DNA from: Halorussus marinus
Lineage (GTDB): Archaea > Halobacteriota > Halobacteria > Halobacteriales > Haladaptataceae
Length of the DNA stretch: 64,000 nucleotides
Assembly: GCF_004765795.1 (NCBI RefSeq)
Contig: NZ_SBIV01000001.1
Location: forward strand, 124,001 to 188,000
Direction: 5' to 3'
A program made the translations under genes and the position numbers. Under the pieces are notes generated by a model. That model did not search any database. It was not told the origin of the DNA and saw only the letters and a program-made list of their open reading frames with translations. Numbering within the stretch: position 1 is the first letter of the stretch; each line of letters begins with the position of its first letter. Shown here one piece after another: positions 51,881 through 60,423 of this stretch.

Positions 51881-52855
51881 TCACGCGACCCGCGAGCGGT
51901 CGCCCGTCCCGCCGGTCAGCGCGCTGGCGATGGCGCCTTTCAACACCACGTCGTCGCCGAGGTTCGTCAGTTGGACGTCCGGGACGTTGTTGAACACCGT
52001 CTCCCGGAGGCGCTCGCGGAGCGGGTCCACGACGAGTTCCTCGTTGTTGAGCGCGACCGCGCCCCCGACGTAGACGACCAGCGGAGCGTACGCCTGCACG
52101 ATGTTCGTCACCCCGAGGGTGTTCCAGTGGGCGACCTGCTCGACGACGTGGTCGGCGAACGCGTCCTGACCCGCGTACTCGAACACGTCCGCCGCCGAGA
52201 AGTCGGCGGCGTCGATCGGGAGGGCGGTGTCCAGTCCCGGGTCGTCCTCGGCCAGCATCGTCGCGTACTCGGGGATGTTGTTGCCCGAGCAGTACGCCTC
52301 CCAGTGGCCGTCGTGGCCGCACCCGCAGGTCCGCCGTCCCCGGGGGTCGACGACCATGTGGCCGACCTCGCCCGCGTTGCCGTCCCACCCCGACAGCACC
52401 TCGCCGTCGACACAGACCCCGGCGCCGATGCCCGACGAGATGGTGAGATACACCATGTCGTCAGGATTGCGGTCGCTGTAGAAGCGCTCGCCGATGACCC
52501 CCGCCACGGTGTCGTTGTGGAGGTACACCCGGTCGGAGTCGACGAGCTGGCCGATCGGTCCGGAAAGCGGGATCCGGCCGACGGCGTCGGGGAGGTTCGC
52601 GGGGCCGTCGACGATCCCCTCCGCGAGGTCGAGCGGCCCGATGCTACCGATCCCGACGGCCTCGATCTCGTCGGGGTCGACGCCGACGGCCCCGCAGGCC
52701 TCCCGGAGACACGACAGCACCGCCTCGGTGACCGCGATGCCGGTCGGCCCCCTCGGCGTGTCCGCGCGGTGAACGCTCACCACCGCCCCGTCCCCGTCGG
52801 CGACTGCCGCCCTGACGTTCGTCGCACCGAGGTCAACGCCCGCGTAGTACGCCAT
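51881..52855 (-). CDS. ROK family sugar kinase (glucokinase-like)
   Basis: A 324-residue ROK-family kinase, probably phosphorylating glucose or a related sugar. The ATP loop is AGVDLGATNVRAAVAD, the catalytic Asp is in VYLHNDTVAGVIGE, and the ROK zinc site is CGCGHDGHWEAYCSG. GIGAGVCVDGEVLSGWDGNA adds the family signature. A TTAAG box about 30 bases upstream supports the ATG. It may act on sugars imported by the ABC system at 0.7-5.3 kb, but no shared regulation is visible. Confidence 0.9.
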   Translation of the reverse strand: MAYYAGVDLGATNVRAAVADGDGAVVSVHRADTPRGPTGIAVTEAVLSCLREACGAVGVDPDEIEAVGIGSIGPLDLAEGIVDGPANLPDAVGRIPLSGPIGQLVDSDRVYLHNDTVAGVIGERFYSDRNPDDMVYLTISSGIGAGVCVDGEVLSGWDGNAGEVGHMVVDPRGRRTCGCGHDGHWEAYCSGNNIPEYATMLAEDDPGLDTALPIDAADFSAADVFEYAGQDAFADHVVEQVAHWNTLGVTNIVQAYAPLVVYVGGAVALNNEELVVDPLRERLRETVFNNVPDVQLTNLGDDVVLKGAIASALTGGTGDRSRVA

Positions 52856-52999
52856 TCACGCCGGGAAGACGTGACGGCCGCACTTAACAACAATCATTTA
52901 CTCGGCATCGAGTATGCGGTTTCCTCACACCGTCGGGTCGCCGGACGGGCGATTCGAGCAGACGCCAGACCTATGGCCTCGCGCATGTTAGTAAGTGTC

Positions 53000-53398
53000 A
53001 TGGATCGCGACCCCGACAGACCCGGCGGCGACCTCTCGGAGTCGGAGATCGAGGCGCTCCACGAGGTCGAACTCGGCCTCGAGTGGCTCCACCGCGCCCA
53101 CGGCAGTCTCGTCGAATTCCACCACGCGACGGGCCACGCGATGGACCACCTCGCCGACGCGGAGGCGACGTTGCGCGCGAGCGGCTACGACAAACTGGCC
53201 GACCGGCTCCGCGAGGAGTTGCTCCCGACCGGCGTGTTCGATCAGACGTGGTCGTACGACGTGGTCGAGACGTTTCAGGACGGCTGTCTCGCGGACGTGA
53301 CCGCGTTCGAGTCCGACGTCCGCGAGACGGTCTCGGACGGCCGGCGCCACGTCGCCGAGCGCCGCCAGGAGCGCGAGTGGAAGGGCCGACGCGACTAA
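53000..53398 (+). CDS. haloarchaeal helical protein of unknown function
   Basis: A 132-residue acidic, almost entirely helical protein. The pattern HEVELGLEWLHRAHGSLVEF followed by HHATGHAMDHLADAEATLRA is rich in histidines and could bind a metal or form a helical bundle. I do not recognise a characterised family; it is common in haloarchaea as a hypothetical. The start at 53000 (MDRDPDRPGG) is preferred. An ATG at 52985 would add five residues. Its stop overlaps that of the convergent uspA-type gene (CTAA). Confidence 0.75.
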   Translation: MDRDPDRPGGDLSESEIEALHEVELGLEWLHRAHGSLVEFHHATGHAMDHLADAEATLRASGYDKLADRLREELLPTGVFDQTWSYDVVETFQDGCLADVTAFESDVRETVSDGRRHVAERRQEREWKGRRD

Positions 53399-53844
53399 TC
53401 CGACCGGACGAAGGTGACCGGACACGGCGAGGACAGCATCACGGTCTGGGCGACCGAGCCGAAGACGGCCTTCCCCGTCGGCGATCTGGTGCGACCGCCC
53501 ACGACCACGCGGTCGGCGTCGACCTCGCTGGCGAGGTCCGCGATGGTCTCGCCGTGAGAGCCGACCGCGCCCCGAACCCGATACGTGATGCCGGCGTCGG
53601 CGAGCCGGTCGGTTAGCTCGCGGATCGTGGCGTGGCGCGCGGCCACCTCGTCCGGGTTGATCTCGCCCATCGGATCGTAGTCGAGTCGCGCGACGACCTC
53701 GTCGTACTCCTCGTCGGTGAACACATGAGCAAGGATCACCGTCGCGCCCGTCGGTTCGGCCACCTCGGCGACGGCGTCCGCCAGCGTCTCGGTGCGGTCG
53801 GCGTCGCCGGGTCCGACCGCGAGCAGTATCGTTTCCAGCGTCAT
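53395..53844 (-). CDS. universal stress protein (UspA family)
   Basis: A 149-residue UspA-family nucleotide-binding protein. The ATP-binding pattern G-2x-G-9x-G-S appears late in the sequence as VVVGGRTRSPTGKAVFGSVA. The N-terminal strand MTLETILLAVGPGDADRTET fits the family. These proteins respond to stress; the precise role is not known. A TTAATT box about 26 bases upstream supports the ATG. It overlaps the convergent gene by four bases. Confidence 0.92.
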   Translation of the reverse strand: MTLETILLAVGPGDADRTETLADAVAEVAEPTGATVILAHVFTDEEYDEVVARLDYDPMGEINPDEVAARHATIRELTDRLADAGITYRVRGAVGSHGETIADLASEVDADRVVVGGRTRSPTGKAVFGSVAQTVMLSSPCPVTFVRSD

Positions 53845-53972
53845 ACGCCCTCCTCCGCGGCCCGACCAATTAAGCGTGTGGGACGGTTTACTCGCCGGCG
53901 AGTAGTACAGTCGGTCCTCGACCCCGAGCCGGTTCCCGCACACCGATATGGATCGAGCCCCAACCGACGGCC

Positions 53973-54713
53973 ATGCTACGACCTGACCTGTCGGGACGGA
54001 CCGCGCTGGTGACCGGGAGCGCGACGGGCGTCGGCCGCGAACTGGTGTTCGCGCTCGCCGACCGGGGCGCCTCGACCGCGGTCCACTATCGGACGAGCGA
54101 CGAGGCCGCGGCGGCGACCGCCGAGACGGCCCGCGAGCGGGGCGCGCCCGACGCGACCACCGTGCAGGCCGACGTGGCCGATCCCGACGACGTCGAGGCG
54201 ATGTTCGAGGCGGTCGAGGCGGACCTCGGGACGGTCGACGTGCTCGTCAACAACGTCGGCCCGTTCGCGCCCGACCACTGGGAGGACCTTTCCTACGAGG
54301 AGTGGAACACCGTCCTGCAGGCGAACGTCAACGGCACGTATCTGTGCTGTAAACGCGCGCTCCCCGGGATGCGCGACCAGTCGTGGGGCCGGATCGTGAA
54401 CGTCGGCTACGCGAGCGCCGAGAAGGGGCTGATGTCGCCGAAGAACGCGCCGTACTTCATCGCCAAGCAGGGCGTGTTGATGTTCACCCGGATGCTGGCG
54501 GCCGACACCCGGGACGACGGGATCACCGCGAACGCGGTGTCGCCGTACGTCGTCGAGAACTCCGACGAGTTCCCCGACGACCTCCCCCGCGGGCGACCCG
54601 CGAGCTTCGAGGACATCGCGCAGGCCGTCCTCTTTTTCCTCGACGAGGACAGCGGCTACATCAGCGGCGAGAACGTCGAGGTCGACGGCGGGTGGCTACC
54701 GGAATCGGTGTGA
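53973..54713 (+). CDS. SDR family oxidoreductase
   Basis: A 246-residue short-chain dehydrogenase/reductase, similar to FabG-type 3-oxoacyl reductases. The NAD(P) loop is VTGSATGVGRELVFALADRG, the NNVG motif is VLVNNVGPFAPDHW, and the catalytic Tyr-Lys pair lies in APYFIAKQGVLM. The product keeps the C-terminal SGENVEVDGGWLPES typical of the family. The substrate cannot be told. A neighbouring CBS-domain gene converges on it with 20 bases between. Confidence 0.9.
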   Translation: MLRPDLSGRTALVTGSATGVGRELVFALADRGASTAVHYRTSDEAAAATAETARERGAPDATTVQADVADPDDVEAMFEAVEADLGTVDVLVNNVGPFAPDHWEDLSYEEWNTVLQANVNGTYLCCKRALPGMRDQSWGRIVNVGYASAEKGLMSPKNAPYFIAKQGVLMFTRMLAADTRDDGITANAVSPYVVENSDEFPDDLPRGRPASFEDIAQAVLFFLDEDSGYISGENVEVDGGWLPESV

Positions 54714-54733
54714 GTCGCGGTCGCTCGGGGCCG

Positions 54734-55162
54734 CTACCGGTCCGGCGTCCATCCCGATCGGCCCTGCTCCAGTCGGATCGCCTCGTCGATGAGCGTCTCC
54801 TGCTCGCGGACCACGTCGGTCATCGTGAGGATGCCGACCACGTCGAGACCTTCGACCGCCGGGAGCTTCTTCACGTCCTCGGCCCGCATCCGCCTGACCG
54901 CCGTCCGGACGGTCGCGTCCGGCGAGATCGTGACGACGCCGTCGCTCCCGGCCTTCGTCACCGGGATCTCGCCGAACGGCCGCTCGAAGCGATAGCCCGC
55001 CTTGAGCGCGTCGGTCTCGGTCACGATTCCGGCGGGATCGCCGTCCCGGGTGACGACGGCGCTCCCCACGCCCTCCCGAAGCATCACGCCCACCGCGCGC
55101 CGGAGCGGCGCGTCGGCCGGGACCGTCACCACGTCGGTCGTCATCGCGTCGCGAACGAGCAT
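54734..55162 (-). CDS. CBS domain pair protein
   Basis: A 142-residue protein made of two CBS domains that together form an adenosyl-ligand-binding Bateman module. The first is VRDAMTTDVVTVPADAPLRR to VTRDGDPAGIVTETD. The second runs from GVVTISPDATVRTAVRRMRA to VVGILTMTDVVREQ. No enzyme domain is attached, so it probably senses AMP, ATP or SAM and binds a partner. The ATG at 55162 is chosen because upstream sequence does not look coding. Confidence 0.9.
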   Translation of the reverse strand: MLVRDAMTTDVVTVPADAPLRRAVGVMLREGVGSAVVTRDGDPAGIVTETDALKAGYRFERPFGEIPVTKAGSDGVVTISPDATVRTAVRRMRAEDVKKLPAVEGLDVVGILTMTDVVREQETLIDEAIRLEQGRSGWTPDR

Positions 55163-55286
55163 ACTCCCCCGTGTCGGGGGCGCCGGATGTACGTTTGGGT
55201 CGCGGCGTGGGTCCGGACAGAGAGCCGGCGCCGCCGGACGCTTCCCGAACAACTAAGCCCCCGCGAGGACCCTCACCCGACAACGG

Positions 55287-55784
55287 ATGAGCCACACGAC
55301 GGACGAACTCGCCGGGGTGGTCGACCTCTTCGGCGCGCTGACTGCCGACGAACTCCGGGAGGCGCTCTCGGAACTCGCGTTCAAGCGGGGCGAGTCGGTC
55401 GACGACGAGGCGCTGACCGCCGAGATCGAGCGTGCGCTCGCCGACTACCACCTCGTCGAGATCGACCGCGACGGCGACCGCCTGCTGGTCGCCGGCCCGG
55501 CCGCCTTCCCCGCGGTGCCAGAACACGGTCCGGACCTGCCCCACATCATGGACGTGCCCGACCGCGACCTCGACCGCGAGGCGGTCGGCGAGGCGGTCGC
55601 CGACCGCCTCCGCGAGGAGAGCCGGACGGTCGCCGCGGCGGGCGAGACCGACCGCGCCGAGCGACTCCTCGACGTGAGCTACGACCTCGAAGCGTGGGCG
55701 CCGGTCGGGGTCGCCGACGTGCGCGAGACGCTGGATCGGGCCTTCGAGTCGCCCGGCACCGACTGCGCCGAACGCACGAATTAA
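55287..55784 (+). CDS. helical haloarchaeal protein upstream of a Nudix hydrolase
   Basis: A 165-residue acidic protein of unknown function that resembles haloarchaeal DUF7109. Its N-terminal half (ELAGVVDLFGALTADELREA to RALADYHLVEIDRDGDRLLV) reads like a winged-helix domain. The second half is helical with a conserved-looking PDLPHIMDVPDRDLDREAVG. The winged-helix pattern suggests DNA or protein binding, but this is not proven. The Nudix gene follows 25 bases later, with its TATA box over this stop codon. Confidence 0.72.
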   Translation: MSHTTDELAGVVDLFGALTADELREALSELAFKRGESVDDEALTAEIERALADYHLVEIDRDGDRLLVAGPAAFPAVPEHGPDLPHIMDVPDRDLDREAVGEAVADRLREESRTVAAAGETDRAERLLDVSYDLEAWAPVGVADVRETLDRAFESPGTDCAERTN

Positions 55785-55809
55785 GGCCGGCGAGTCCGAG
55801 GTTCCGGAT

Positions 55810-56412
55810 ATGGAACTGGGCCGCGTGACCGAGTACGTCCCGCGAGCGGTCACCGACGAGGAGCGCAACGCGGCGGTGTTAGCGCCGGTCGCGGTCCGCG
55901 ACGGCGAGCCCCACCTCGTGTTCACCAAGCGCGCGGACCACCTCGGCGAACACGCCGGCCAGATGAGCTTCCCCGGCGGCGGTCGCGAGCCCAGCGACGA
56001 GGATCTGCTGGCGACCGCGCTCCGGGAGGCCGACGAGGAGATCGGACTCGGGCCCGACGAGGCCGACGTCGTGGGGCGACTCGACGACATCCGGACGACC
56101 ACCCGGTACGCGGTCTCGCCGTTCGTCGCGCGGGTGCCCGACCGACAGTACACCCCCGACGAGCGCGAGGTCGCCGAGATCGCGGTCCTGCCGGTCTCGG
56201 GGCTGGTCGATCCCGACAACTACGAGAACGAGCGCCGCGAGCACCCCCAGTACGGCGAGGCGATCGTCCACTTCTTCCGGGTCGATGGCTACACCGTCTG
56301 GGGCGCGACCGCCCGGATCCTCGTCCAGTTGCTGGAGCTTGCGACCGACTGGCGCGCGCCCGAGACGATCGACCGAGTGCTCGACCCCGACGCCGACGTC
56401 GGGCGGCGCTGA
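55810..56412 (+). CDS. Nudix hydrolase, CoA pyrophosphatase type
   Basis: A 200-residue Nudix enzyme. The Nudix box GGGREPSDEDLLATALREAD followed by EEIGL sits near residues 56-80. The upstream HLGEHAGQMSFPGG matches the UPF0035 motif of CoA diphosphatases (NudL/YeaB-like). It should hydrolyse CoA or related nucleotides and thus balance cofactor pools. GAATTAAGG about 30 bases upstream supports the start. Other nucleotide diphosphate substrates are possible. Confidence 0.9.
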   Translation: MELGRVTEYVPRAVTDEERNAAVLAPVAVRDGEPHLVFTKRADHLGEHAGQMSFPGGGREPSDEDLLATALREADEEIGLGPDEADVVGRLDDIRTTTRYAVSPFVARVPDRQYTPDEREVAEIAVLPVSGLVDPDNYENERREHPQYGEAIVHFFRVDGYTVWGATARILVQLLELATDWRAPETIDRVLDPDADVGRR

Positions 56413-56481
56413 CACCGCCGGGCCGGTAAGAACCGACAGTGCCGACACGCTTTTGAGTCCTCCCGGGGTACGGTGGGGTAC

Positions 56482-56523
56482 ATGGTCGCACAGACGATGG
56501 ATCGCGTTCCGCACGGGTCGTAG
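56482..56523 (+). CDS. candidate 13-residue upstream ORF
   Basis: An ATG at 56482 opens a 13-codon ORF (MVAQTMDRVPHGS). Its TATA-like box TTTTGAG lies at 56451-56457, 28 bases before. It ends 30 bases before the GTG of the luciferase-like gene. It may be a leader peptide or chance. Confidence 0.3.
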   Translation: MVAQTMDRVPHGS

Positions 56524-56553
56524 AGTTCTCACTGTTACTGGCGGTGGTCGCGC

Positions 56554-57336
56554 GTGCTGACTACTGGCGAGTCCGTCGCGACGACCGGGCTCGACGCCGT
56601 CGCGCTCAAGCCCGCCGAGTGCGACGTCTCGCGCGCGCTCGACCTCCCGTTCGAGAGAGTGACGATAGATTACGAGGGCCGCGAGCACCGCCCGAGCGAG
56701 GAGACGCTCGCGGCCCTCGCCAGCGAAAAGACGGTCCGGCTCACCACGCCGGTCCGGGCCGCGGGGTACGATCCCCTCGGCGACGACGCCCTCTACGGAG
56801 CCATCCCCGAGGGCGTCAAACGGGTCGCGGTCGCGGGTCACGCCGCCTACCTCACCGACGAGGAGCGATCGAAGGCGGTCGCGCCCCGGCTCGGGGCGGC
56901 TGTCGAGCGCGCACCCGACGCGTGGGTCGGCACCGAGGGCGTCGAGCGCGTGGCGCTCGCGACCGGGGCGACGCAGTTCGAGCTCCTGTCGCGGTCGACC
57001 GAGCGCGACCTCCGGGCGCTCCGGGCAGGGGGCTTCGACGGCGAGGTCGCGGTGTACGCCCCGACGGTCCTCACCGACGACGACGATGCGGTGCTCGACG
57101 CCGTCGGCGCGTACGCGGCCCGGCGCGGGCCGGTCGCGAGCGCGCTTCCCGAGGGCGCCGCGACCGACCACACGGCGTCGGGACGGGCCCGCGAGGTCCT
57201 CACGGCGGCGACCCGCGACTACGCGCTGGTCGGCACCCCGACGGCGGTCGGCGAGCAGGTCGCCGCGCTGAAGGAGGCCGGCGCCGACCTCGTGGTCGGC
57301 TACCCCGCCCGCGGCGTCGAGGCGTTGGTCTCCTGA
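56554..57336 (+). CDS. luciferase-like TIM-barrel protein (DUF7388-like)
   Basis: A 260-residue protein with a GTG start. From memory it fits the haloarchaeal DUF7388 group. The C-terminal VGTPTAVGEQVAALKEAGADLVVGYPARG closely resembles the end of F420-dependent methylene-tetrahydromethanopterin reductase and related luciferase-like monooxygenases. The N-terminal half diverges and shows no clear cofactor site, so activity is uncertain. A GGCGGTGGTC segment about 8-17 bases before the GTG could serve as ribosome-binding site, with a mini-ORF in the leader. Confidence 0.75.
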   Translation: MLTTGESVATTGLDAVALKPAECDVSRALDLPFERVTIDYEGREHRPSEETLAALASEKTVRLTTPVRAAGYDPLGDDALYGAIPEGVKRVAVAGHAAYLTDEERSKAVAPRLGAAVERAPDAWVGTEGVERVALATGATQFELLSRSTERDLRALRAGGFDGEVAVYAPTVLTDDDDAVLDAVGAYAARRGPVASALPEGAATDHTASGRAREVLTAATRDYALVGTPTAVGEQVAALKEAGADLVVGYPARGVEALVS

Positions 57337-57388
57337 CGCTGGCGGGGGTTTCCGAACACGGATGGGGCCCGAGCCCGTACCCCGCCCT

Positions 57389-57934
57389 ATGCCCACCTTC
57401 GTCGCGGAGATCCAGTCGGTCGGCGACCCCGCCGACTTCCGACGGCGCATCGCCGAACGCATCGAGACGGTCGGCGACGCGGTCGCGGTCCTCGAAGACT
57501 GGACCGAGTCCAGCCGCGAGACCAGGACCGAACTCGCCTCGAAGTACGACACCGCCAAGTCGCTCGCCAGAGACGAAGTCGCCGAGGACGGCGACGGGGA
57601 AGACGACGCCGCCGACCTCCCGGCCGAGGACCTTCTCACCCACCCCGCGGTCTCGGACGGAACCAAGCGGCGCCTCCGGGAGTACAGCACGAAGCTCTAC
57701 GTGTTCCTCGACGAGGAGCGCTCTTACGAGGGTGCTCGCGAGGAGCTTTTGACCGCCCTCGACGCCGAGCTCGGCCTCTATCGGCGCCTGCTGGAAGCGG
57801 TCGGCGCGGACGAGACGGTCCGGGACGGCCAGGCGGCGATCGCCCGGTTCGCCCGCGAGACGGCGCCGGGCTCGCCGACCCAGACCGCGACCGAACTCCT
57901 GCTCGAATCGGCGGTCGACGATCGGCCCGACTAG
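57389..57934 (+). CDS. haloarchaeal helical protein
   Basis: A 181-residue acidic protein predicted to be nearly all helical. Stretches such as DFRRRIAERIETVGDAVAVL and DGTKRRLREYSTKLYVFLDE suggest a coiled or helical-bundle fold. The middle is Asp/Glu-rich. It resembles uncharacterised haloarchaeal proteins, and I can assign no function. The ATG at 57389 (MPTFVAEI) is preferred to an in-frame upstream ATG at 57362. It lies between the luciferase-like gene and the FAH gene on the same strand. Confidence 0.72.
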   Translation: MPTFVAEIQSVGDPADFRRRIAERIETVGDAVAVLEDWTESSRETRTELASKYDTAKSLARDEVAEDGDGEDDAADLPAEDLLTHPAVSDGTKRRLREYSTKLYVFLDEERSYEGAREELLTALDAELGLYRRLLEAVGADETVRDGQAAIARFARETAPGSPTQTATELLLESAVDDRPD

Positions 57935-57991
57935 GGCCGAGCGCCGGCGCGGGTCGGTACCCCTTTGGCGGTCGGTTTCGAACGCGGTCGT

Positions 57992-58711
57992 ATGCGACTC
58001 GCACGACTGCTGACGCCGGACGGACCGGTGAGTGGGACCTACGACGACGGCGTCGTCCGCGCCGACGACGGCACCTACGAGGTCGGAACCGACGGCCGGC
58101 TCCTGCCGCCCTGCGAGCCCTCTGCGGTGTACTGCGTCGGGCGAAACTACGCCGAGACGCTCGATCAGATGGAGTACGAGCGCCCCGAGGAGCCCGACTT
58201 CTTCGTGAAGCCGCCCGCCTCGCTGGTCGGGCACGGCAGACCGATCCCGTACCCCGAGTTCACCGACGAGCTGACCTACGCCGGCGAGCTCGCGGCGGTC
58301 ATCGGCGAGCGGTGTCGGGCGGTCGCCCCCGAGTCGGTGCCCGAGGTGGTTCGAGGGTACACCGTGATGAACGACGTCGACGCCCTCGACCAGCAGGGCC
58401 GGACCGCCCGGAAGGCCTTCGACGCCTCGGGGCCGCTCGGCCCGTGGATCGAGACGGACATCGACCCGACGGACGTCGACATGCGGACCGACGTGGGCGG
58501 CGAGCGCCGACAGGAGGCCAACACAGAGCTGATGCTGTTCGACCCCTACGAGATCGTCTCGTACCTCTCACGGCGGTTCACCTTCCGGCCCGGCGACGTG
58601 GTCGCGTTCGGGAGCCCGGCCAACCCCGGGCTGGTCAAGCCCGGCGAGACCGTCGAGATCACCTACGAGGGCGTCGGGACGCTCCGGAACCGCGTGGTCG
58701 CCCCGGAGTGA
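57992..58711 (+). CDS. fumarylacetoacetate hydrolase family protein
   Basis: A 239-residue FAH-family enzyme. It resembles acylpyruvate hydrolases and 2-hydroxyhepta-2,4-diene-1,7-dioate isomerases. The family core is intact: YCVGRNYAETLDQM, FFVKPPASLVGHG, the acidic metal residues in DELTYAGELAAVIGERC and GYTVMNDVDALDQQ. The first 45 residues form a small N-terminal domain. Oxaloacetate decarboxylation or aromatic-compound breakdown are both possible. The start MRLARLLTPDG fits relatives. Promoter elements are weak. Confidence 0.88.
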   Translation: MRLARLLTPDGPVSGTYDDGVVRADDGTYEVGTDGRLLPPCEPSAVYCVGRNYAETLDQMEYERPEEPDFFVKPPASLVGHGRPIPYPEFTDELTYAGELAAVIGERCRAVAPESVPEVVRGYTVMNDVDALDQQGRTARKAFDASGPLGPWIETDIDPTDVDMRTDVGGERRQEANTELMLFDPYEIVSYLSRRFTFRPGDVVAFGSPANPGLVKPGETVEITYEGVGTLRNRVVAPE

Positions 58712-58819
58712 GACCGGCCCCACTCACACTGACCGACGCCGTCCGCTCGGGCGTTCGGCCTCGAGAGCCGATTTTCCGGCGGGCGTACGCCTAAGTGCCC
58801 GCACTTCGTCGGCTCGACC

Positions 58820-58888
58820 ATGCGCCGAGTCCGAGACACAGACCGAGCACCGAGCGCGACCGCCGTCTCGCCCCGGAGGCGACCATGA
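58820..58888 (+). CDS. candidate 22-residue upstream ORF coupled to DadA-like gene
   Basis: An ATG at 58820 opens a 22-codon ORF (MRRVRDTDRAPSATAVSPRR ...) that is basic, unlike the proteome. CTAAG at 58791-58795 lies about 27 bases before it. Its TGA (58886-58888) overlaps the ATG of the next gene (ATGA). A GGAGG site for that gene is embedded in it. Confidence 0.35.
   Translation: MRRVRDTDRAPSATAVSPRRRP
58872..58881 (+). promoter_or_regulatory. Shine-Dalgarno site of the DadA-like gene
   Basis: The stretch CCCGGAGGCGACC contains GGAGG about five bases before the ATG at 58885. It is a good match to the haloarchaeal 16S rRNA tail and decides this start over upstream in-frame codons. Confidence 0.5.
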
Positions 58889-59997
58889 GAGTCGCAGTCG
58901 TCGGCGGCGGCGCCGTCGGCACGACCGCCGCCTACGACCTCGCCGACCGCGGCGCGTCCGTGGTCCTCTACGAGAAGGGAGAGATCGGCGGCGCGTCGAC
59001 CGGCCGGGCCGCGGGCGTCCTCTACGACGCGTTCGCCGCGCCCGAGGACGCCCGCGTCGGCGACCGCGCGATCGAGCGCTTTCGGGCGTTCTCCGGCGAG
59101 GGCGAGTTCGAGTTCCGCGAGACGCCGTACGTCTTGCTCGCCCGCGAGGGCGACCGGAAGCGCGCCGATGCGATCCGCGAGCAGGTGCCCCGGATGCGCG
59201 AGGCCGACCGCGAGGTGGCGTTCGCCGACCCCGACGAGCTCCGCGACCGGTTCCCGGCGGTCGAGTGGGACGACGTGGGCGTCGCGGCCGTCGCGGAGAA
59301 CGCCGGCTGTACCCTGCCGGGAGCGTACGCCGACCTGCTGGCCGAGAAGGCCCGCGAGGCGGGCGCGGAGATCCGGACACACACCGCCGCCCGGCTCGAC
59401 CCCGACGGCCCGAGCGTCGAGACCGACGCGGGGTCGGCGTCGTTCGACGCGGTGGTGGTCGCGGCGGGCGCCCACACCAAGCGACTGCTCGCGGCGGCCG
59501 GGATTTCGGTCCCGCTCAAGCCCTACCGGGTGCAGGCGCTCACCGCGGGCTTCGACGACGAAAAGGGCTCGCTCCCCATGGTCTACGACGCCACCGAGGG
59601 GTACTACCTCCGGCCCCATCCCGACGGACTGCTCTCCGGGGACGGCACCGAGGAGGTCGAGAGCGACCCCGACGAGTGGAAGCGAGACGCCGACGAGGCG
59701 TTCGTGGACGCGACCCGCGAGCGACTCGACCACCGCGTCGGCGACTTCGGGCCGGTCGAAGACGCGTGGGCCGGCCTCTGCGTGGCGACGCCCGACCGCG
59801 ACCCGCTCGTCGGCGAACTCCGCGACGGGGTGTTCGTCGCGGCCGGCTGGCAGGGCCACGGGTTCATGCGAGCCCCGGCGCTCGGGGAGGCGGCCGCCGA
59901 GGCTGTCCTCGGCGACAGCCCGGTCCCGGAGTTCGATCCGACGCGGTTCGACGGCGACGAAGCGTTCGAGATCGTCGAGGGGATGGCGGTCGACTGA
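58885..59997 (+). CDS. FAD-dependent amino acid oxidase-like protein (DadA type)
   Basis: A 370-residue DAO-family flavoprotein. The FAD loop is VAVVGGGAVGTTAAYDLADR at residues 3-22. The substrate-binding middle and the final GWQGHGFMRAPALGEAAAEA are typical of glycine/D-amino-acid dehydrogenases such as DadA and glycine oxidase. No signal is seen. The ATG at 58885 is preceded by GGAGG and overlaps the stop of a 22-codon upstream ORF. The exact amine substrate is unknown. It converges on the Hsp20 gene. Confidence 0.9.
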   Translation: MRVAVVGGGAVGTTAAYDLADRGASVVLYEKGEIGGASTGRAAGVLYDAFAAPEDARVGDRAIERFRAFSGEGEFEFRETPYVLLAREGDRKRADAIREQVPRMREADREVAFADPDELRDRFPAVEWDDVGVAAVAENAGCTLPGAYADLLAEKAREAGAEIRTHTAARLDPDGPSVETDAGSASFDAVVVAAGAHTKRLLAAAGISVPLKPYRVQALTAGFDDEKGSLPMVYDATEGYYLRPHPDGLLSGDGTEEVESDPDEWKRDADEAFVDATRERLDHRVGDFGPVEDAWAGLCVATPDRDPLVGELRDGVFVAAGWQGHGFMRAPALGEAAAEAVLGDSPVPEFDPTRFDGDEAFEIVEGMAVD

Positions 59998-60006
59998 CCC
60001 GCCCGG

Positions 60007-60423
60007 TCAGGCTTCGACCGACTCGGTGGGCGAATCGTCGGACGACGCCTCGCGCTTCGGGACTTGGACCTTGAGCGTCCCGCTCTCGGCCAGCGTCGCG
60101 GTCGCGGCCTCGGCGTCGACGACGGCGTCTGCGGGGAGTTCGGCCTCGCCGTCGAGCGAGAGCCCGCGACCCGGGAACACCATCTCGAACCCCTCGTGGA
60201 ACTCCCGGAAGCGGTCGATGCGCACGAGGACCGAGCCGTCGGCGTACCGGACCTGCACGTCGCTACCGGTCGCGCCCGGCGCGTCGAACACGACGAGGTA
60301 GGCGTCGTCGCTCTCGAGCAGGTCGACCGGGAGGGGTTTGGACTCGTGGATCTTGCTCGCGCCGCGGCCGACCCGGCGGAGGACGGCGCCGCCGACCGAC
60401 CGACCGAGTTCCCGGACGTTCAT
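60007..60423 (-). CDS. Hsp20/alpha-crystallin family protein
   Basis: A 138-residue small heat-shock protein, an ATP-independent holdase chaperone. The alpha-crystallin strands are visible from PVDLLESDDAYLVVFDAPGA to GTLKVQVPKREA. The canonical GVL motif reads SGTLKVQVPK. The N-terminal arm is basic (GGAVLRRVGRGASKIHESK), unusual for this acidic proteome. Its ATG overlaps the stop of a 52-residue zinc-ribbon gene, so both come from one mRNA. Confidence 0.87.
   Translation of the reverse strand: MNVRELGRSVGGAVLRRVGRGASKIHESKPLPVDLLESDDAYLVVFDAPGATGSDVQVRYADGSVLVRIDRFREFHEGFEMVFPGRGLSLDGEAELPADAVVDAEAATATLAESGTLKVQVPKREASSDDSPTESVEA

Noticed and set aside
52914-52991. A 25-codon ORF between the ROK kinase gene and the helical protein gene
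   Set aside because: Its possible TATA box is only about 13 bases before the ATG, so the transcript would start inside the ORF.
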